NCBI RefSeq assembly: GCF_036588685.1
Contig: NC_086383.1
Coordinates: 35,906,171 to 35,970,170 of the forward strand
DNA from: Mytilus trossulus
Taxonomy: Eukaryota; Mollusca; Bivalvia; Mytilida; Mytilidae
Length of the DNA stretch: 64,000 nucleotides
Direction of reading: 5' to 3'
The notes beneath the pieces were generated by a model. It saw nothing but the letters and a program-made list of their open reading frames with translations, had not been told where the DNA came from and searched no databases. The first letter of the stretch is position 1. Every line of letters begins with the position of its first letter. The position numbers and the translations under genes were made by a program. Positions 1 through 12,165 of the stretch are shown here, one piece after another.

Positions 1-242
1 TGTAAATAGTTTTCAAAGGTACCAGGATTATAATTTAGTACGCCAGACGCGCGTTTCGTCTACATAAGACTCATCAGTGACGCTCATATCAAAATATTCA
101 TAAAGCCAAACAAGTACAAAGTTGAAGAGCATTGAGGATCCACAATTCCAAGAAGCTGTGCCAAATACGGCTAAGGTAATCTATGCCTGGGATAAGAAAA
201 TCCTAAGTTTTTTGAAAAATTCAAAGTTTTGTAACAGGAAAT
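1..242 (+). repeat. High-copy interspersed repeat, family R1, copy 1
   Basis: The segment starts with a TAGTTTTCAAAGGTACCAGG-like motif, continues through a GCGCGTTTCGTCTACATAAG core and runs to about 242. Nearly the same sequence recurs at 23983-24225 on the same strand, and partly or inverted at 25450, 26724, 30296, 33228, 35766 and 40270. No coding potential is visible. I remember this core as extremely common in Mytilus DNA; its transposon class is not evident from the sequence. The left end may lie outside the window. Confidence 0.85.
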
Positions 243-392
243 TTATCCAAAATCACCCAGTAGTACACAATCTGTATAACGACATATTGTAATCATTTTT
301 TTATCAAATGACAGTTTCTGTACTCTTTCAGATATCTGAGTATTAGACATATAGTTTGAATTAACTGCGGATGGGATGACACCTGCATACTA

Positions 393-417
393 CAGTCCGT
401 GTAACGTAAAAGTTAAC
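393..417 (+). repeat. Left 25-bp terminal inverted repeat of a possible 13.4-kb element
   Basis: The sequence begins CAGTCCGTGTAACGTAAAAG and ends in GTTAAC. Its reverse complement is found at 13745-13769 with one mismatch in 25. Both copies are flanked on the outside by TA (391-392 and 13770-13771), as expected for a TA target-site duplication. Arrays of short CpG-containing words lie directly inside both copies. Confidence 0.6.
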
Positions 418-418
418 A

Positions 419-740
419 ATACGAACGATGCCCGAACCATGTACGGACGATGCCCGAACGATGTACGTACGCTTCCCGAACGGTGTACGAATGCAAACGA
501 AACGCTGACCGAACGTTGTACGGACGCTGAACGAATGATGTACGAACGAAACCATGTACCATAAACCATACCATAAACGATAACATAAGCGCCCTTTTAT
601 CGTATATCTTATTGTTTTGCGTAAATCGTTTCATTTAGCGTTTACCGTATCGTTCAGCGTACATCGTTTCGTTTAGCGTATATCGTATCGTTTAGCGTAC
701 ATCGTTTCTTGGTGTGCATAGTTTCGTTTAGCGTATATGT
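419..740. repeat. CpG-rich degenerate array, element A
   Basis: About 320 bp of short degenerate words with a period near 8-12 bp. The first part (to about 555) is built from GAACGATG/GTACGGACGCTG-like words. The second part (from about 590) is built from inverted words such as TTTAGCGTATATCGTATCG. CpG is far more frequent here than in the surrounding AT-rich DNA. Short open frames across it in several directions (for example 361-555 and 413-634 on the minus strand) are by-products of the repeat. A related array sits at 13430-13744. Confidence 0.7.
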
Positions 741-1860
741 TTTTTTTTTAAATATAAAACATGAATTGTGTTCTGTTAAATCTTTTTATATAAGTAAGTG
801 ATAATATGCGTAAAATTCGGATCAATCAACATTTTTTTGAAAATAGCATAAGGTATCACCCTTTTTTTTCCAAATAAACAATTCAAGTTATTTTAGATGG
901 AAGTCGGAATTAACTAATATAATAAATGTTCTTACAAAAATTTATTCGGGGTCTTAAGGTTGACTTTTTGTTCAAAAAGATTGTTAAATATTTTTTATGT
1001 AGTTTCTTTATTTTAAAAATCGACTAAATAACAGTTTTATCTATATGTCGTAATAAAACCATTTATTTTTTTATTATAGATTTTTTTATTCATTTTGAAA
1101 TCAGACAAAAAAAAATATTCGAGAAATTTCAAACAAAAACAATTTCTCATTATGTGCCTAATCAACTCCAAACATAAATCCCTACCGATATTCAAACGAT
1201 TGTGTATTATTTTACCTATAAATGCACTTTACTCTAAACAATCATCAACAATTGTCCGGCAAAAAACTAGACCATTTCCCTCTATTCTTGAATTTTCTTA
1301 TACCATTTTCCTTAATTTTCTTATATCATGTTCAGTGTATGTAAAGTGCGGATCCTAAAATATCATTTTTACTGTATATGCCATAAATGTCTAATGTAGA
1401 ATGATAAATAAACAGACGAACTTTTTTTAATTTTTGAAGAAAATGAAGAAAATTAGTTAAAATGTATTTGTTCAGAAATACATAATACTAATAAAACAAA
1501 GTAAGAGATGCGAACGGGGTTTTATCGCGCCTAACGCAATCCAGCTATGAAATATATACCAAAATATGTGAATATTTAGGACATTTCACGAACAGATCGT
1601 GCAGGTGCTTTATAACTAACAGGTAAGTTGTTGTTGCAGTAAAAAATACTCATTTTAATACAATTATTCAAGTTGTGTAACGTAGAATATGTTTTGTCAT
1701 TCAGTTTCCTCATATTTAACTAAATTCCACTATGATGATTTCGTAATGCTAGTCATGTTTACTGTCGAATAATGATACTATTCTTTCATTTTCACTGTGG
1801 AGCGAATCATTAGTATTGTATATGCGGTGCATTTTCACTGTATATATTTTTTTTTATCTG
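741..1860. other. AT-rich intergenic DNA, no gene seen
   Basis: Long T and A runs, no splice-supported exon and no strong inverted repeat. The 87-codon open frame at 1095-1358 is of low complexity, resembles nothing I recognise, and is probably chance. Confidence 0.6.
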
Positions 1861-2110
1861 TTACAGCTCATTTCTTAAAGCATGTAGAGCAAGACTTTAG
1901 TTGATTTTCTTGCTTTATTTTTATTGGATAATCATTATGATAACACCCAATTGAATTCAAATATTAAAAATACAGGTTAAACTATGCCTATTCATATTGT
2001 TTAAAAATGTCAATCTTATTTACAAAGTTTGTATAAACAATTATACAAACAAAGCAAGCAAGCCAACCAAAGTTTTGCTTTACATGCATTAGGAAATTAG
2101 CTGTAAAGCC
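1861..2110. mobile_element. MITE family M2, copy 1 (diverged)
   Basis: The left end reads TTACAGCTCATTTCTTAAAG and the right end ATTAGGAAATTAGCTGTAAAG, which are imperfect inverted repeats. Internal parts, such as the TATACAAACAAAGCAAGCAAG stretch, match the better preserved copy at 5752-5999. Non-coding, about 250 bp. Confidence 0.7.
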
Positions 2111-2520
2111 TTAATTTTGCCGACTTGCTCAAACAATAGATAAAGTAAGAGAAATATTTGATCAAATTCAACTTACGGAGGAAAGTTTGGTTTAAAAACA
2201 CTCTAATAAATTCAATAGAAATAACATGTATTTGAAATGTATTCTATTTAGTTTCTTATAAAGCGTATAGGGATCTTTATCCTTATTTTTTTTTATCCAT
2301 TTCCATGACACTTCACCACTAATTACGTACATCTTGATAGAGATTGCACCTTTGTTTTCCCGTTTAAAAGGTTTTACACTGGAGCCCTTTATAACTTGCT
2401 GTTCGGTGTGAGCCAAGACTCCATGTTGAAGACCGTATTTTGACGTATAATGGTCTACTTTTATAAATTGTGACTCGGATGGAGAGTTGTCTCATTTTCA
2501 CATACGACATCTATATATGG
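2111..2520. other. Intergenic DNA, nothing recognised
   Basis: AT-rich and without a convincing exon. The 74-codon minus-strand open frame at 2192-2416 has no recognisable family. Confidence 0.5.
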
Positions 2521-2863
2521 CTCAAAAACGAAACGAAACGGGATAAAAAGGGATAAAAAAAATCCACGCTACTTTTTTAATATATTTATAATGGGCTTAA
2601 TATGAGTCAAAATAGAGTAAAATAGTGGGTCGCATTTGGGTATAAGCGTCACGTCGGATTGCCGATTTTTTGCAAGCGTGACAGGTGAAAGTCGAATGAT
2701 TGTGTAGTGAAAAACGGGAAATTAAGTCTAGCGGGACACGGATAATTACAAAAAAAATAGAACTGCATAGTATAAGCGGGATACGGGAATCTGCCAAAAC
2801 AATAAGCGGAATACGGGAATCCGGGAATCTGCCAAAACAGTAAGCGGGATCCGGGATCAGAAA

Positions 2864-2890
<27 letters not shown>
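2521..2890. repeat. GCGGGATACGGGAAT-type tandem repeat ending in a 27-C run
   Basis: From about 2770 to 2860 a word of the form TAAGCGGGATACGGGAATC...GCCAAAAC is repeated two to three times at roughly 33-38 bp spacing. It is followed by 27 consecutive C (2864-2890). An imperfect inverted pair around GCGTCACG and GCGTGAC lies at about 2646-2682. The Gly-rich minus-strand open frame at 2597-2926 comes from the C run and is not a gene. Confidence 0.7.
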
Positions 2891-2894
<4 letters not shown>

Positions 2895-5751
2895 AGACCC
2901 AGAATAAGATATTTTTGTATATTCATCCTATTGTTACAGTCATGCCTTCAATTACAAATGTATCCGATGCATGCATTTGTTTATATTTTTGGTCCTTTTT
3001 TCAATTTTGTGGGGTCCAAATGTATAGACAAAAGTCCTTTAATATAGATATTTGGAATTCGTTGACATGCTGAATCTAACCGTGTATCTAGTTTATGATG
3101 ATGAAAACACGATTTTTATCAAGTTTTTATTTAATTTACCTGTGCACTCTATTGTGGGACCTCGTGTCATCTTGAATGATACATTTTATTGTGTAATGAA
3201 ATTGATTAGGAATAACGCAAGATTGCAGTGTAGCCAATCAGAATAACGTATTATAATTCAATTAAAATGTTTATTGCCATCAAACTACATATTTATAGTA
3301 TGTGACACAACATATATTATAATGAAACATACATGCATATAATGTTATTATATTAACATTGTAAATGTCCTCATAATGATACATCTAATAGTTGCCACTG
3401 GACATTAAACAGTTAATTATAAATGCATCCGTCATATTTTTAGTTTTGTTATAATGTGAAAATAGAACAACATGATGATACAATAATTATTGCAGATTTT
3501 CAGTAGGGAAATAATGGGAAATAATTGGAAACAAAACCACTCAATCGCATCCCTACGACACAAATTAAAGTCTAGCCTTTTCACATTTAAACACGTTATT
3601 TTCATCTATTTCAATCTATTGTAAATAATTTTAAACAATTTCAAATCAAACGGTCATTTTTCTTATTTGCCATAAAAAAACAAGTGCTTTCATTTCTTAT
3701 TTTAAACAGATCGATTGTTTTTCAACGGTCGGTGCCTGTCAACATTTATAAAACCGTGTTTGCCAGAAAAAAAGCTATATAGAACAGGAAATTAACAATG
3801 TCTTAGAAATACTTCGAGTCCCTACATGTATTTTCTAAATTCTATTGTAATGTGGTGTAATGCAAAGTGGTAAATCCTGAATACTGATTTGTACCCATCA
3901 AGCATCTGGGGTTAATAACAAATCTATGGACAGTAGTCTCTTTTTCTTTACTCGCAAAGTATTCACCTAAATCATGTCTTATTTATGAAAATTGCTCATT
4001 GCTGGCGAATGTTAAACATTGATCTCTAGGTTTTCAATTGTTTGGTTGTTAGGTCACTGTCTGATCTCGCAAACCTGTCATTTTATGGTTATTTTTGTTG
4101 CATCCAATTGTACCAATGCATTCAAAAGATATAAACGCGAAACCGTACAAGAGTCGTTATTTTACTTAAACTATAAGTATTTTTTTTCTTTAACGAAAAT
4201 GAAATACGAGACCACTTCTCGCTATTCGCTTTGGGGTTATTAGGCTTGTCTATTGACAAAATATAGCCTTGTTTCAAAAACAAAACGTATATATAAGAGT
4301 TATATATAAAACTGAACTAGAGTGAAGTGTTGAGAAGTAGGAATTCCGAATTTTAATTGAATGTTCTTAATCTTAGTGTATTTCTGATATATGATTGTAC
4401 AGACTCAAAAATGTTTGTTTTGCTGAAATGAAAGGTCACCGTCACCAGCCAATAAAACCAAAATGGATATAGCAGATCTTTCTAATTTTGAAAACAATTT
4501 TTCTTTTGCTTCGTTGATAAAAGGGCACTTACAAATTAGTGAATACTATCCTCTCCAAGATGACCACAGCTGCTTGCGGGATTGGGTTTAATATTGATAA
4601 TGTTTTAATCTGCATTTGAATAACTGCACCATATTACTCAACTGCACTGGTATTAAACTGATAACCGTAACTGGGAATTACGGCTATCCCAATATGGCGA
4701 CGGCAGATATAAATTATGTAAAATTTTTACAGCCATTTTTCTCATATGTAGCATGTTTTTGTCAATAGTTAGTCAGCTGCAAGGTTGTTCTATACCATTA
4801 CATCGTATTTGAATCGTAACGGTGCACTGTAATAGTCTAAGCGCATTGAAAATTGCCGTTGAAAAATTCTGCCAAGATCTGTTACAGAATAAGGTTGTTA
4901 AAGTTGAGAAAAACGCTTGGTACTTATTTATACTTTGTGGAAAGATAGAAAAACACTATAATTTTCGTCAGAACTCAAAGATTCTCCGATATGTCCCATT
5001 GTCTTCTGAATATTTTTTAAGATGAACAATTTAAAATTCTTATACCAAACATTCAAAATTTTACTCCGCGTTTATAAATAGCATTGCAAGTACAACATCT
5101 TATAAACGATAATCATTGATTATATTAATGTAAATGAGCCACTCTTTCTCAGGTTGAGATGGAATATCTTCGTTATTTGATTTAACGAGTTTAACAATCG
5201 AAATCTCTGAAATATGGTCTTATGACAAGCACGAAAAATGGCTAAACTAAACTTCCAACAGCGAACAATGATTTCTAATTGAACGATATTCTGTCAATGG
5301 ATGTTTTCAATGCAATGCAGAACTTATCAATTAAGACATTTCTTATCCCTTTTCAAATATGAAGTCACATGCCCGAAAAAGTTTGTCTGACAACATATTT
5401 CATCCTGGCCACAACTCCCCCATCCCGACCCTGTAAAAATTTAATGGTATCTCCCTAGTGTTGATTTCGACAACGAGCTTTAATTGTAACTGCAGAGAAA
5501 TATTCAATTTTAAGTCGGTGTGACTCTATCCACCACCAACACATAACCACAAGCTGATTGAGGAGACTAGCTTGCTAAAAGACGTCTAGAACTATTTTCA
5601 ACCTTGTCGTCTTATTTTTTAAATTACGTCATTGATGATCTGATCACTACAACGTTTTAACAAATTATTCGTTCCCGTGAAAACCAAGATTTGTTTAACT
5701 TTCAAATTTTATCGTAGCCTCTTCTCATAATAAATCGGCTATCTGTATGTT
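2891..5751. other. AT-rich intergenic DNA, no gene seen
   Basis: I find no exon with flanking splice signals, no RNA gene and no clear repeat with a second copy in the window. Open frames of 64-74 codons at 3052, 4019 and 4822 are of the size expected by chance in such AT-rich DNA. Confidence 0.55.
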
Positions 5752-5999
5752 GGCTTTACAGCTAATTTCCTAATGCATGTAAAGCGAGACCTTGGTTAGC
5801 TTGCTTGCTTAGTTTGTATATTTTACAAATGTAAATGGGATAATTTCCAATCAAATTTAAATATAATATATACAGATTAAAATATATTGTTTGAAGATGT
5901 CAATGTTATTTACAACGCTTGGATCTATGTTTATACAAACAGAGTAAGCAAGCCTATCAAAGTTTTACTCTACAAGCATTAGGAAATTAGCTGTAAAGT
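5752..5999. mobile_element. MITE family M2, copy 2
   Basis: The left end GGCTTTACAGCTAATTTCCT is matched by the inverted right end AGGAAATTAGCTGTAAAG. Inverted similarity continues inward for about 70 bp, through the GCAAGCAAGC and TTTGTATA words. The element is about 248 bp and has no coding sequence. It is related to 1861-2110. Confidence 0.85.
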
Positions 6000-6202
6000 C
6001 GACAAGATAACAGGTTAATGTATTCAAGTGAATTTAAGATGTGTTGCAATTCTAAAGTACAATGGTTAAATCAATCTTATCTTTGATGTGCCATATGGGC
6101 ATCCCTACATATCCTACAGAAAGTAACCAAAAGTTAGCGTGCAATAAATTCTATACGACAAAATCTTTTTACTTTCAAATATTATATTGCTATACAATAA
6201 AA

Positions 6203-6366
6203 GGTTATTGCATGAATATTGGGGAATATTGTCCCGATCGTAGAACATTCGTTCATTACGTCATCAACGACAAAATCTTAGTTTAAACCACTTTTTACTT
6301 TCAAATATTATATTGCAATATAAAATTCTACTCGGACAAATGTTCCCCAATATTCATGCAATAACC
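6203..6366. mobile_element. Fold-back element with 33-bp arms
   Basis: GGTTATTGCATGAATATTGG (from 6203) is repeated in inverted form at the right end (to 6366), with arms of about 33 bp. A 26-bp direct repeat around TTTTTACTTTCAAATATTAT occurs just outside the left arm (about 6166) and again inside (about 6290). The 74-codon frame at 6062-6286 crosses the left arm and is not credited as a gene. Confidence 0.75.
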
Positions 6367-8064
6367 CTATATTATTTACGTGTCTGAATATTTTGAAAAG
6401 TGAAATTAGACTCTTGAAAAGACCATTTATGAACGTCGTTTGTGTGAACTCGGGATTTACACGTATTAAAAACTCCTCACTTTTCGGGATTCGAGGAAAA
6501 AAATTATTTAGCGAACACTGTTGAGGAACACAAATAAAAAAAATAATTCTGTATCATAAATTTAATTTGCTAATATTTGCAACTCTTAAAACCAGCTGAT
6601 ATATTTTTTTTTATTTCTTCATGTTGAATAACCTAACAAATGGGGATACATGTATACACGACTTCCCAAATACAATCTAAAATTCAACTACGTTACCCAA
6701 CACTTTTAATATTGAAACAATAAAGATATAAATACATTTTTTTTTATCAAATTCGAATACTGAGAGCTATCTGTAGTCTGTTCAAAGAATCTCAGTTTTA
6801 ATATAGGCGTGGCAACCCATCACTTTTATCCAATCAACTGTCCTGAATAATAAAGATTGACGTGCAAATGTGTCTGTGTCAAGTTAGATAAATATATTCA
6901 TATTTCTGGACGTACATATGTCAGAGTTTAGGCTACTTCATTCGATAGTAGTAGATGAAAAAAAGGCATTTCTGATATTCTATCTATAACTGAAAATATT
7001 GTAGAGGCAGTCCCACTTTATGTGAAGAATAGAACGTATTCAGCTTTTTGGATTTTCTTCTGTTCACTAGCAAATGTCTGTCTGTACCACTGAAAATATA
7101 TACAACTTTCGTACTAGCGAACACACTCAGGCAACCCAGTTACTAATCGTCCTGCTTTCAAATGAACGACAGGTTCCAGATTGTTGGAATCTTGTTGAGT
7201 ACAGTCATTCCATAACTCACGTGCATATTACATAATTGGTCTTATAAGTGTTATGTTTATGCGAATAGGATAATTCCTAGTCAATACATATTTCATTTTT
7301 TTAGAAATTAAATCTTGTGCTTGCACACTTTGAAACGTTTTCTATATTGTATAGAATTTAACATTGGAATCAAAAAGTAATACTTAAATGTTTATGACAG
7401 GAGACAATTCTATCACTTGATTTTGAAGTTCTATTTTAATATCATCTGGAGAAGGATTACAGGAGAATAGCATAGTAATAGTCTTGTTCCGATTAAAATC
7501 AATAAACCAATCCTTATACTAAAATGTTCTAAATCGCTATTTAAGACATTCGCTAATTTGTTAGGACTAGTACTTGAATAAGAAAAGGATTTTTTCGTCA
7601 GCACACAAACGAGTTAGATTTATCAAGTTACCAGCTATGTCATATACATGAATAAGGAATAGTAGGGAACCTAATACAGAGCCGTGGGAAACTCCTGCAT
7701 TAGTATTTTCTCAAACGGCAAATATGAACTTGAAACAGAAACGAATTTTGTATTTTTGAAATATAACTATTTTTTTTTCATATACTTTGCCCCCTTCTGA
7801 TAATAATGAGATTGGTCTAAAATTGGAAATCAGTGATTTGTACCCGGTTTTGAAAATAAATAAATGCCAAAAGTCAACTCATTTTAAAGAAGTTTTGAAA
7901 ATAAAATGGTTTAATGCTTCTTTGTTTTTTATATCGAAAATTTTACATTCATACTCGTTACGTAACAAGATCTGGGCCCAGGTAAAAAGACCCGGCAGGT
8001 GGTTTATATTCTAAAGTGTTTATCGCCTTCCATTATACATGCTGACGTTGACATTCAGCTTTAA
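6367..8064. other. Intergenic DNA, nothing recognised
   Basis: AT-rich and without exons, RNA genes or repeats I can pair inside the window. Phrases near 7640-7700 look like degraded interspersed repeat, but I cannot assign a family. Confidence 0.5.
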
Positions 8065-9056
8065 GCTGGGGTCACACATTCACGATTTTTACTACCGTTC
8101 TTGACAGGACCATTCCCGATTAAAATTTATTAAAAGTCTGATCAAGATCCTGTGAATCGTGGATGGAAATTCAAACTTAAATTAAAATTTGTAAAAAAAA
8201 TAATTTGATCACGACAACAATCAGATAGTGTTCAGGAAGCACCGATATCCAACCGTTTCTAAGCGAATAAGTCCCGATAATCCCGTTCTGAATCTGCTTC
8301 TAATCCGATTTGTATTTTTCGCCAGGTAAAATTCGACCGAGTCTGTCACGACTGCGTCCCGACTCTACCGAATGTAATCCGACAGAGATCAGACAGTGAC
8401 CAGACTGTGAACCGATGCTGACGGAAGTTATTTGTTCGAAAACTGTCGGCATATTCGGGATGATCAGGTACTGTCGGAACTTAAGCCTATCACGGTCCGC
8501 TCTATCGCATTGCAAACGGCTTTGTCTGGTCTCAGTCGTATTGTATTCTGTAGTTGTCGGGACTCTGACGGGGGTATCGTTGACGAATTTCGTATTAATA
8601 ACCGGACTGTTTCGGAACGGTTTCGGCAAAAAACGGTTCGCAATCGACAAGATCTGGATTCAATCTGGACTCAATCGGCAGAAAAACAGCTATGAAAAAT
8701 TACTCCGGATCATTCCCGTTCCACAGGACACCGTCCAGAATACACAAGACATTGTTCGGAATTCGATCCGATACAGCAGAATCTGTCACGACATAGCCAC
8801 GATTGTAATCCGATTAGACAAAATCGGCTGAGTTGCCCCGAATGTTACGGGACGCACCTAACTGTCGGGATACTTTGCCGAACTATTCGGACCATTCCCG
8901 ATCCGTAGGAATCTGTTACGAACTAAAACGAATGCGTTCAGACAAAGATAGGACATTCCAGATAATTGAGGATACCAATCCGACTTTTTCACTTTTCATA
9001 TCGTATTGCTGTCTGATCTCAAACGGGAGCAATAATCGGCAATGTGTGAACCCCGC
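8065..9056. mobile_element. CpG-rich fold-back element B, about 1 kb
   Basis: The left end (GGGGTCACACATTCACGATT from about 8069) and right end (inverse of GGTTCACACATTGCCGATTA, to about 9054) form imperfect inverted repeats whose similarity continues inward for about 50 bp. The interior is packed with short words such as TCCCGAT, CCGATTC, TGTCGGGA and their complements, in both orientations. Open frames up to 138 codons (8415-8831 on +, 8300-8650 on -) overlap on both strands and are a consequence of the repeated words. This is probably a non-autonomous DNA transposon; no transposase is visible. Confidence 0.7.
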
Positions 9057-10540
9057 ATTAGGGTCATTTTGTTTTCGTAAAGACAAACAAAACTTAAATA
9101 ATTTTATATATAAAATATTCTGTTGAAAAATCATTTAACACATTATGATATGATAGTGTACTGATAAATTTTCTTGTGTATTTTCTATGTTCTGGAAACT
9201 TCAACAACCCATCAACAATACTTAAATTAAAGTCCTAAGTTTAATGAAGTAAATATATATTTTCTAAAATATCATTTGCAAGGCTGCATGCCAATTGCAT
9301 CTATATCGTTTTCATATCTTTCTTTTCTGCCATGCATAAGTTTAATCTTTACTTTTACTTTATTCTATATATATATATAATTTGTTTCAGAGATCGATTT
9401 ATGAACTTTATGCTAAAAATAATTAACCCACAATATATGTATATGGTATACGGCATTTATATACATGTACATGCATAATAATAATCCCTTAGATATATTT
9501 TAGTTAATTGAGTGTACAGTAAGTTGTTTTATGTCCAGTGTAAACTATGTCAGACATTTATATGAAGAAAAGAGTTTCTAATTCGTAGGAAGATTTTACG
9601 ACATATTTTGCACAATGGAATTTAAAGTATTATTTCCTTTTTTCAAAGTAAAAAACATAAATATTTTTTTTTTCATATTTATTATATAAAACGTGGATTT
9701 GTTTTGTGATCAATAGAACTTACTGCGACCAATTTAATTGTATTTACAATGAGGTTTATATTTAGGTGTGTGCCAAATAGGAAAACAATAAACTGGTAAG
9801 TTGGTGACTATTTAGACTTCGTTCAGATAACACACGTCTTCAAAATTTATAGTTTAAAACAAAATTTTGGGGATTTGAAAATTGAAAAGTGAAGCGTTAA
9901 AATGTATATTCAAACCTTTTCTATCACTTTCCTCTGAGCAAAGTCTTAAGGGAAATATATATTGAAACTGTAGGAGATCATAGTGGGTTTAACGACAACG
10001 AGACAGCAATCAAACAACAAAAACACATACGGACAGCTAGTGGATAACATTTATAGTGTTCACCAATAGATAGGTGTATACACAGCTTGCCAATTTCTAA
10101 ATCATCCCTTATTTCTGAATCATTGTGAATAATTTATCCCGGAAAATAGAGTACATGAACTACATGTCTTTCATTTTAACAAATGATAAAAGATCTGGCA
10201 TAAAAACGTGATTCTCAATATAATTTGAAAATTGAGGAGAAAGCCAGAATAAGAAAGTTATACAATTTAAAAAATACCAATCTATTGGTTAATTAGTTTT
10301 ACTACTAAGAGGTATATTGTCCCCCTTCATTTAACATACAAGAAAACTTTTTGAGAGCCGATGATTAAATATCCACCTATTTTTTTTTCGAAATGTTCAT
10401 ATATAATATTAATATGGCGTCAAGTGTTTAAACGGTTATCAAATCGGTATTATTTTAATTTTAGTTTATTGTGTACAATTTGGAAATTAGTATGGCATTC
10501 ATTATCACAGAACTAGCTATATATAGATAAGTATATATTT
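9057..10540. other. AT-rich intergenic DNA, nothing recognised
   Basis: Long A/T stretches including TATATATA runs near 9367. No exon, RNA gene or paired repeat found. Confidence 0.5.
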
Positions 10541-10683
10541 GTTTAGGGGCCAGCTGAAGGACGCCTCCGGGTGCGGGAATTTCTCGCTACACTGAAGACC
10601 TGTTGGTGACCTTCTGCTGGTTTTTCTTTCTATGGTCGGGTTGTTGTCTCTTTGACACATTCCCCATTCCCATTCTCAATTTT
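10541..10683 (+). repeat. Interspersed repeat family R2
   Basis: The sequence GGCCAGCTGAAGGACGCCTC to CCCATTCCCATTCTCAATTT recurs inverted at 51836-51976, and in diverged form at 56066-56190 (+) and 61480-61562 (-). It is non-coding. I remember it as common in mussel DNA. Confidence 0.85.
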
Positions 10684-12076
10684 ATCAAATCGGTATGCAC
10701 ATTAAATAAATATTAAAAATGTCATATGAATAAATAAATGCTTAAAAAATGATGTAATTATGTAAAAATATTAATCATGAAATAATAAATATATATAAAT
10801 ATATATTAAATGACTGAAACAATTAAAATTCTTAATGATATTGTTTCAATATTGCCGAAAACTGAGACTACTATAACTGTTATACATGTAGTAGTCTCAG
10901 CCGAAAACAATACGTAATATTGATAATATAAGCAAGTGTGACAAACCAATCAAAAATTTGTTGTTTTGGGATTATTCATGGTTGACTAGTTCTATATTAA
11001 CCAGTGACACATGTCCTAATTTTTAAGAAAAGGGACAGAAAAAGTATGAAACAAAAATACCCGTTTTTTCAAAACTATATTTTCAAAAAGCACTGCATAA
11101 TTTAAACCGCTTTAAAGTGTTTCATTTTATTTTGTGTTTGTACAAATACGAGCAATTGATAGCAAGTTAAACAATGTTCCTGACTTACGAGTATTATATT
11201 TCTTGTGAAATTGATAGATGAGCGGTTTTTCACAAATACCGAACAAAAGAATATAGCGTAAACGTCAATTAATGGACAAGCAACCCAACGAGAAAAATAA
11301 AATGTAAGAGGCATCAAATGTATATGTATAACTAGTTTTGAGTTTGAGAAATCATTCAAAGCCATAAGATTCTATTCAGATTTGTGCATTTTTCAATTTA
11401 CGAATAAGTCAATAAGATAAATTAGTAATTGAAGCAACAAAAAAAAAGATACATGAAATAACGAATTAACATATTAGGTTTACAAATACATGCCTAGGTG
11501 CATTTAATAAAACAACATGTGAACTTATTAATAGATTTTTAACAAAAAATTATTGTAATTTTATGTTTATGTACCCGATATGAAGTTCTTCTAAAAATAA
11601 AAATCACTTGAATGAGTATTTCTGGTGTATATACATGTATCACACGTGCTATCTACATGTACAATATACGGAATTGACACGGCTGGGTATTGTAAAGTTA
11701 CTGAATGAAGATTACTGTCAGGTGTATATCCCCGAGGGAAGAATTTACTGGTTTGTCAAAACGGTTAGGTGTAATTTGTCATATTGTAAAGGTTTGAATC
11801 GCGCTCATCTCTTCTTTTTTATAATATGAATTGCGCCAATAAATGGAACTTGACACAATACCCATTTCCATTCTCAATTTTATTAATTATGTCATATTTA
11901 CCTCGTAACGATTTACCTATGTAAACGTACATGTAACATTAGAATACTGACTTTTACTGTTAAATAGCTTTATAATTACTAAAATTACTAAAATTCGAAA
12001 TTATGAACTTTTCCTTCTGTATGCCATGGTTTTTTTTAATGTCAATTCTATCTTTTCATCAGGTCCCTAGTGCACT
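10684..12076. other. Intergenic DNA with a small hairpin at 10861-10906
   Basis: Mostly AT-rich. CTGAGACTACTA and its complement flank a short loop at about 10862-10905, giving a compact stem. I have no reason to call it a microRNA. No gene is supported; the 73- and 87-codon frames at 11608 and 11102 are unconvincing. Confidence 0.4.
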
Positions 12077-12165
12077 ATTTTGTTCTAAGTGCACTAAGGA
12101 GGCCCTTTGCGGTATCTGTACCTGTAAAACCGGAAAGAACCTCCTCGGTGCACTAAGAACAAAAT
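12077..12165. repeat. Inverted repeat with 26-bp arms
   Basis: ATTTTGTTCTAAGTGCACTA (left arm 12077-12102) is matched by the inverse of the right arm at 12140-12165 with two mismatches. Both arms end in CCTCC/GGAGG. The loop is about 37 bp. The 65-codon frame at 12003-12200 simply crosses it. Confidence 0.65.

Noticed and set aside
2597-2926. Gly-rich 109-codon minus-strand frame
   Set aside because: The Gly run is the translation of a 27-C homopolymer, and the rest is tandem repeat.
8415-8831. Longest plain open frame in the left third, 138 codons, as a gene
   Set aside because: It lies inside fold-back element B, overlaps other open frames on both strands, is made of repeated words, and resembles no protein family.
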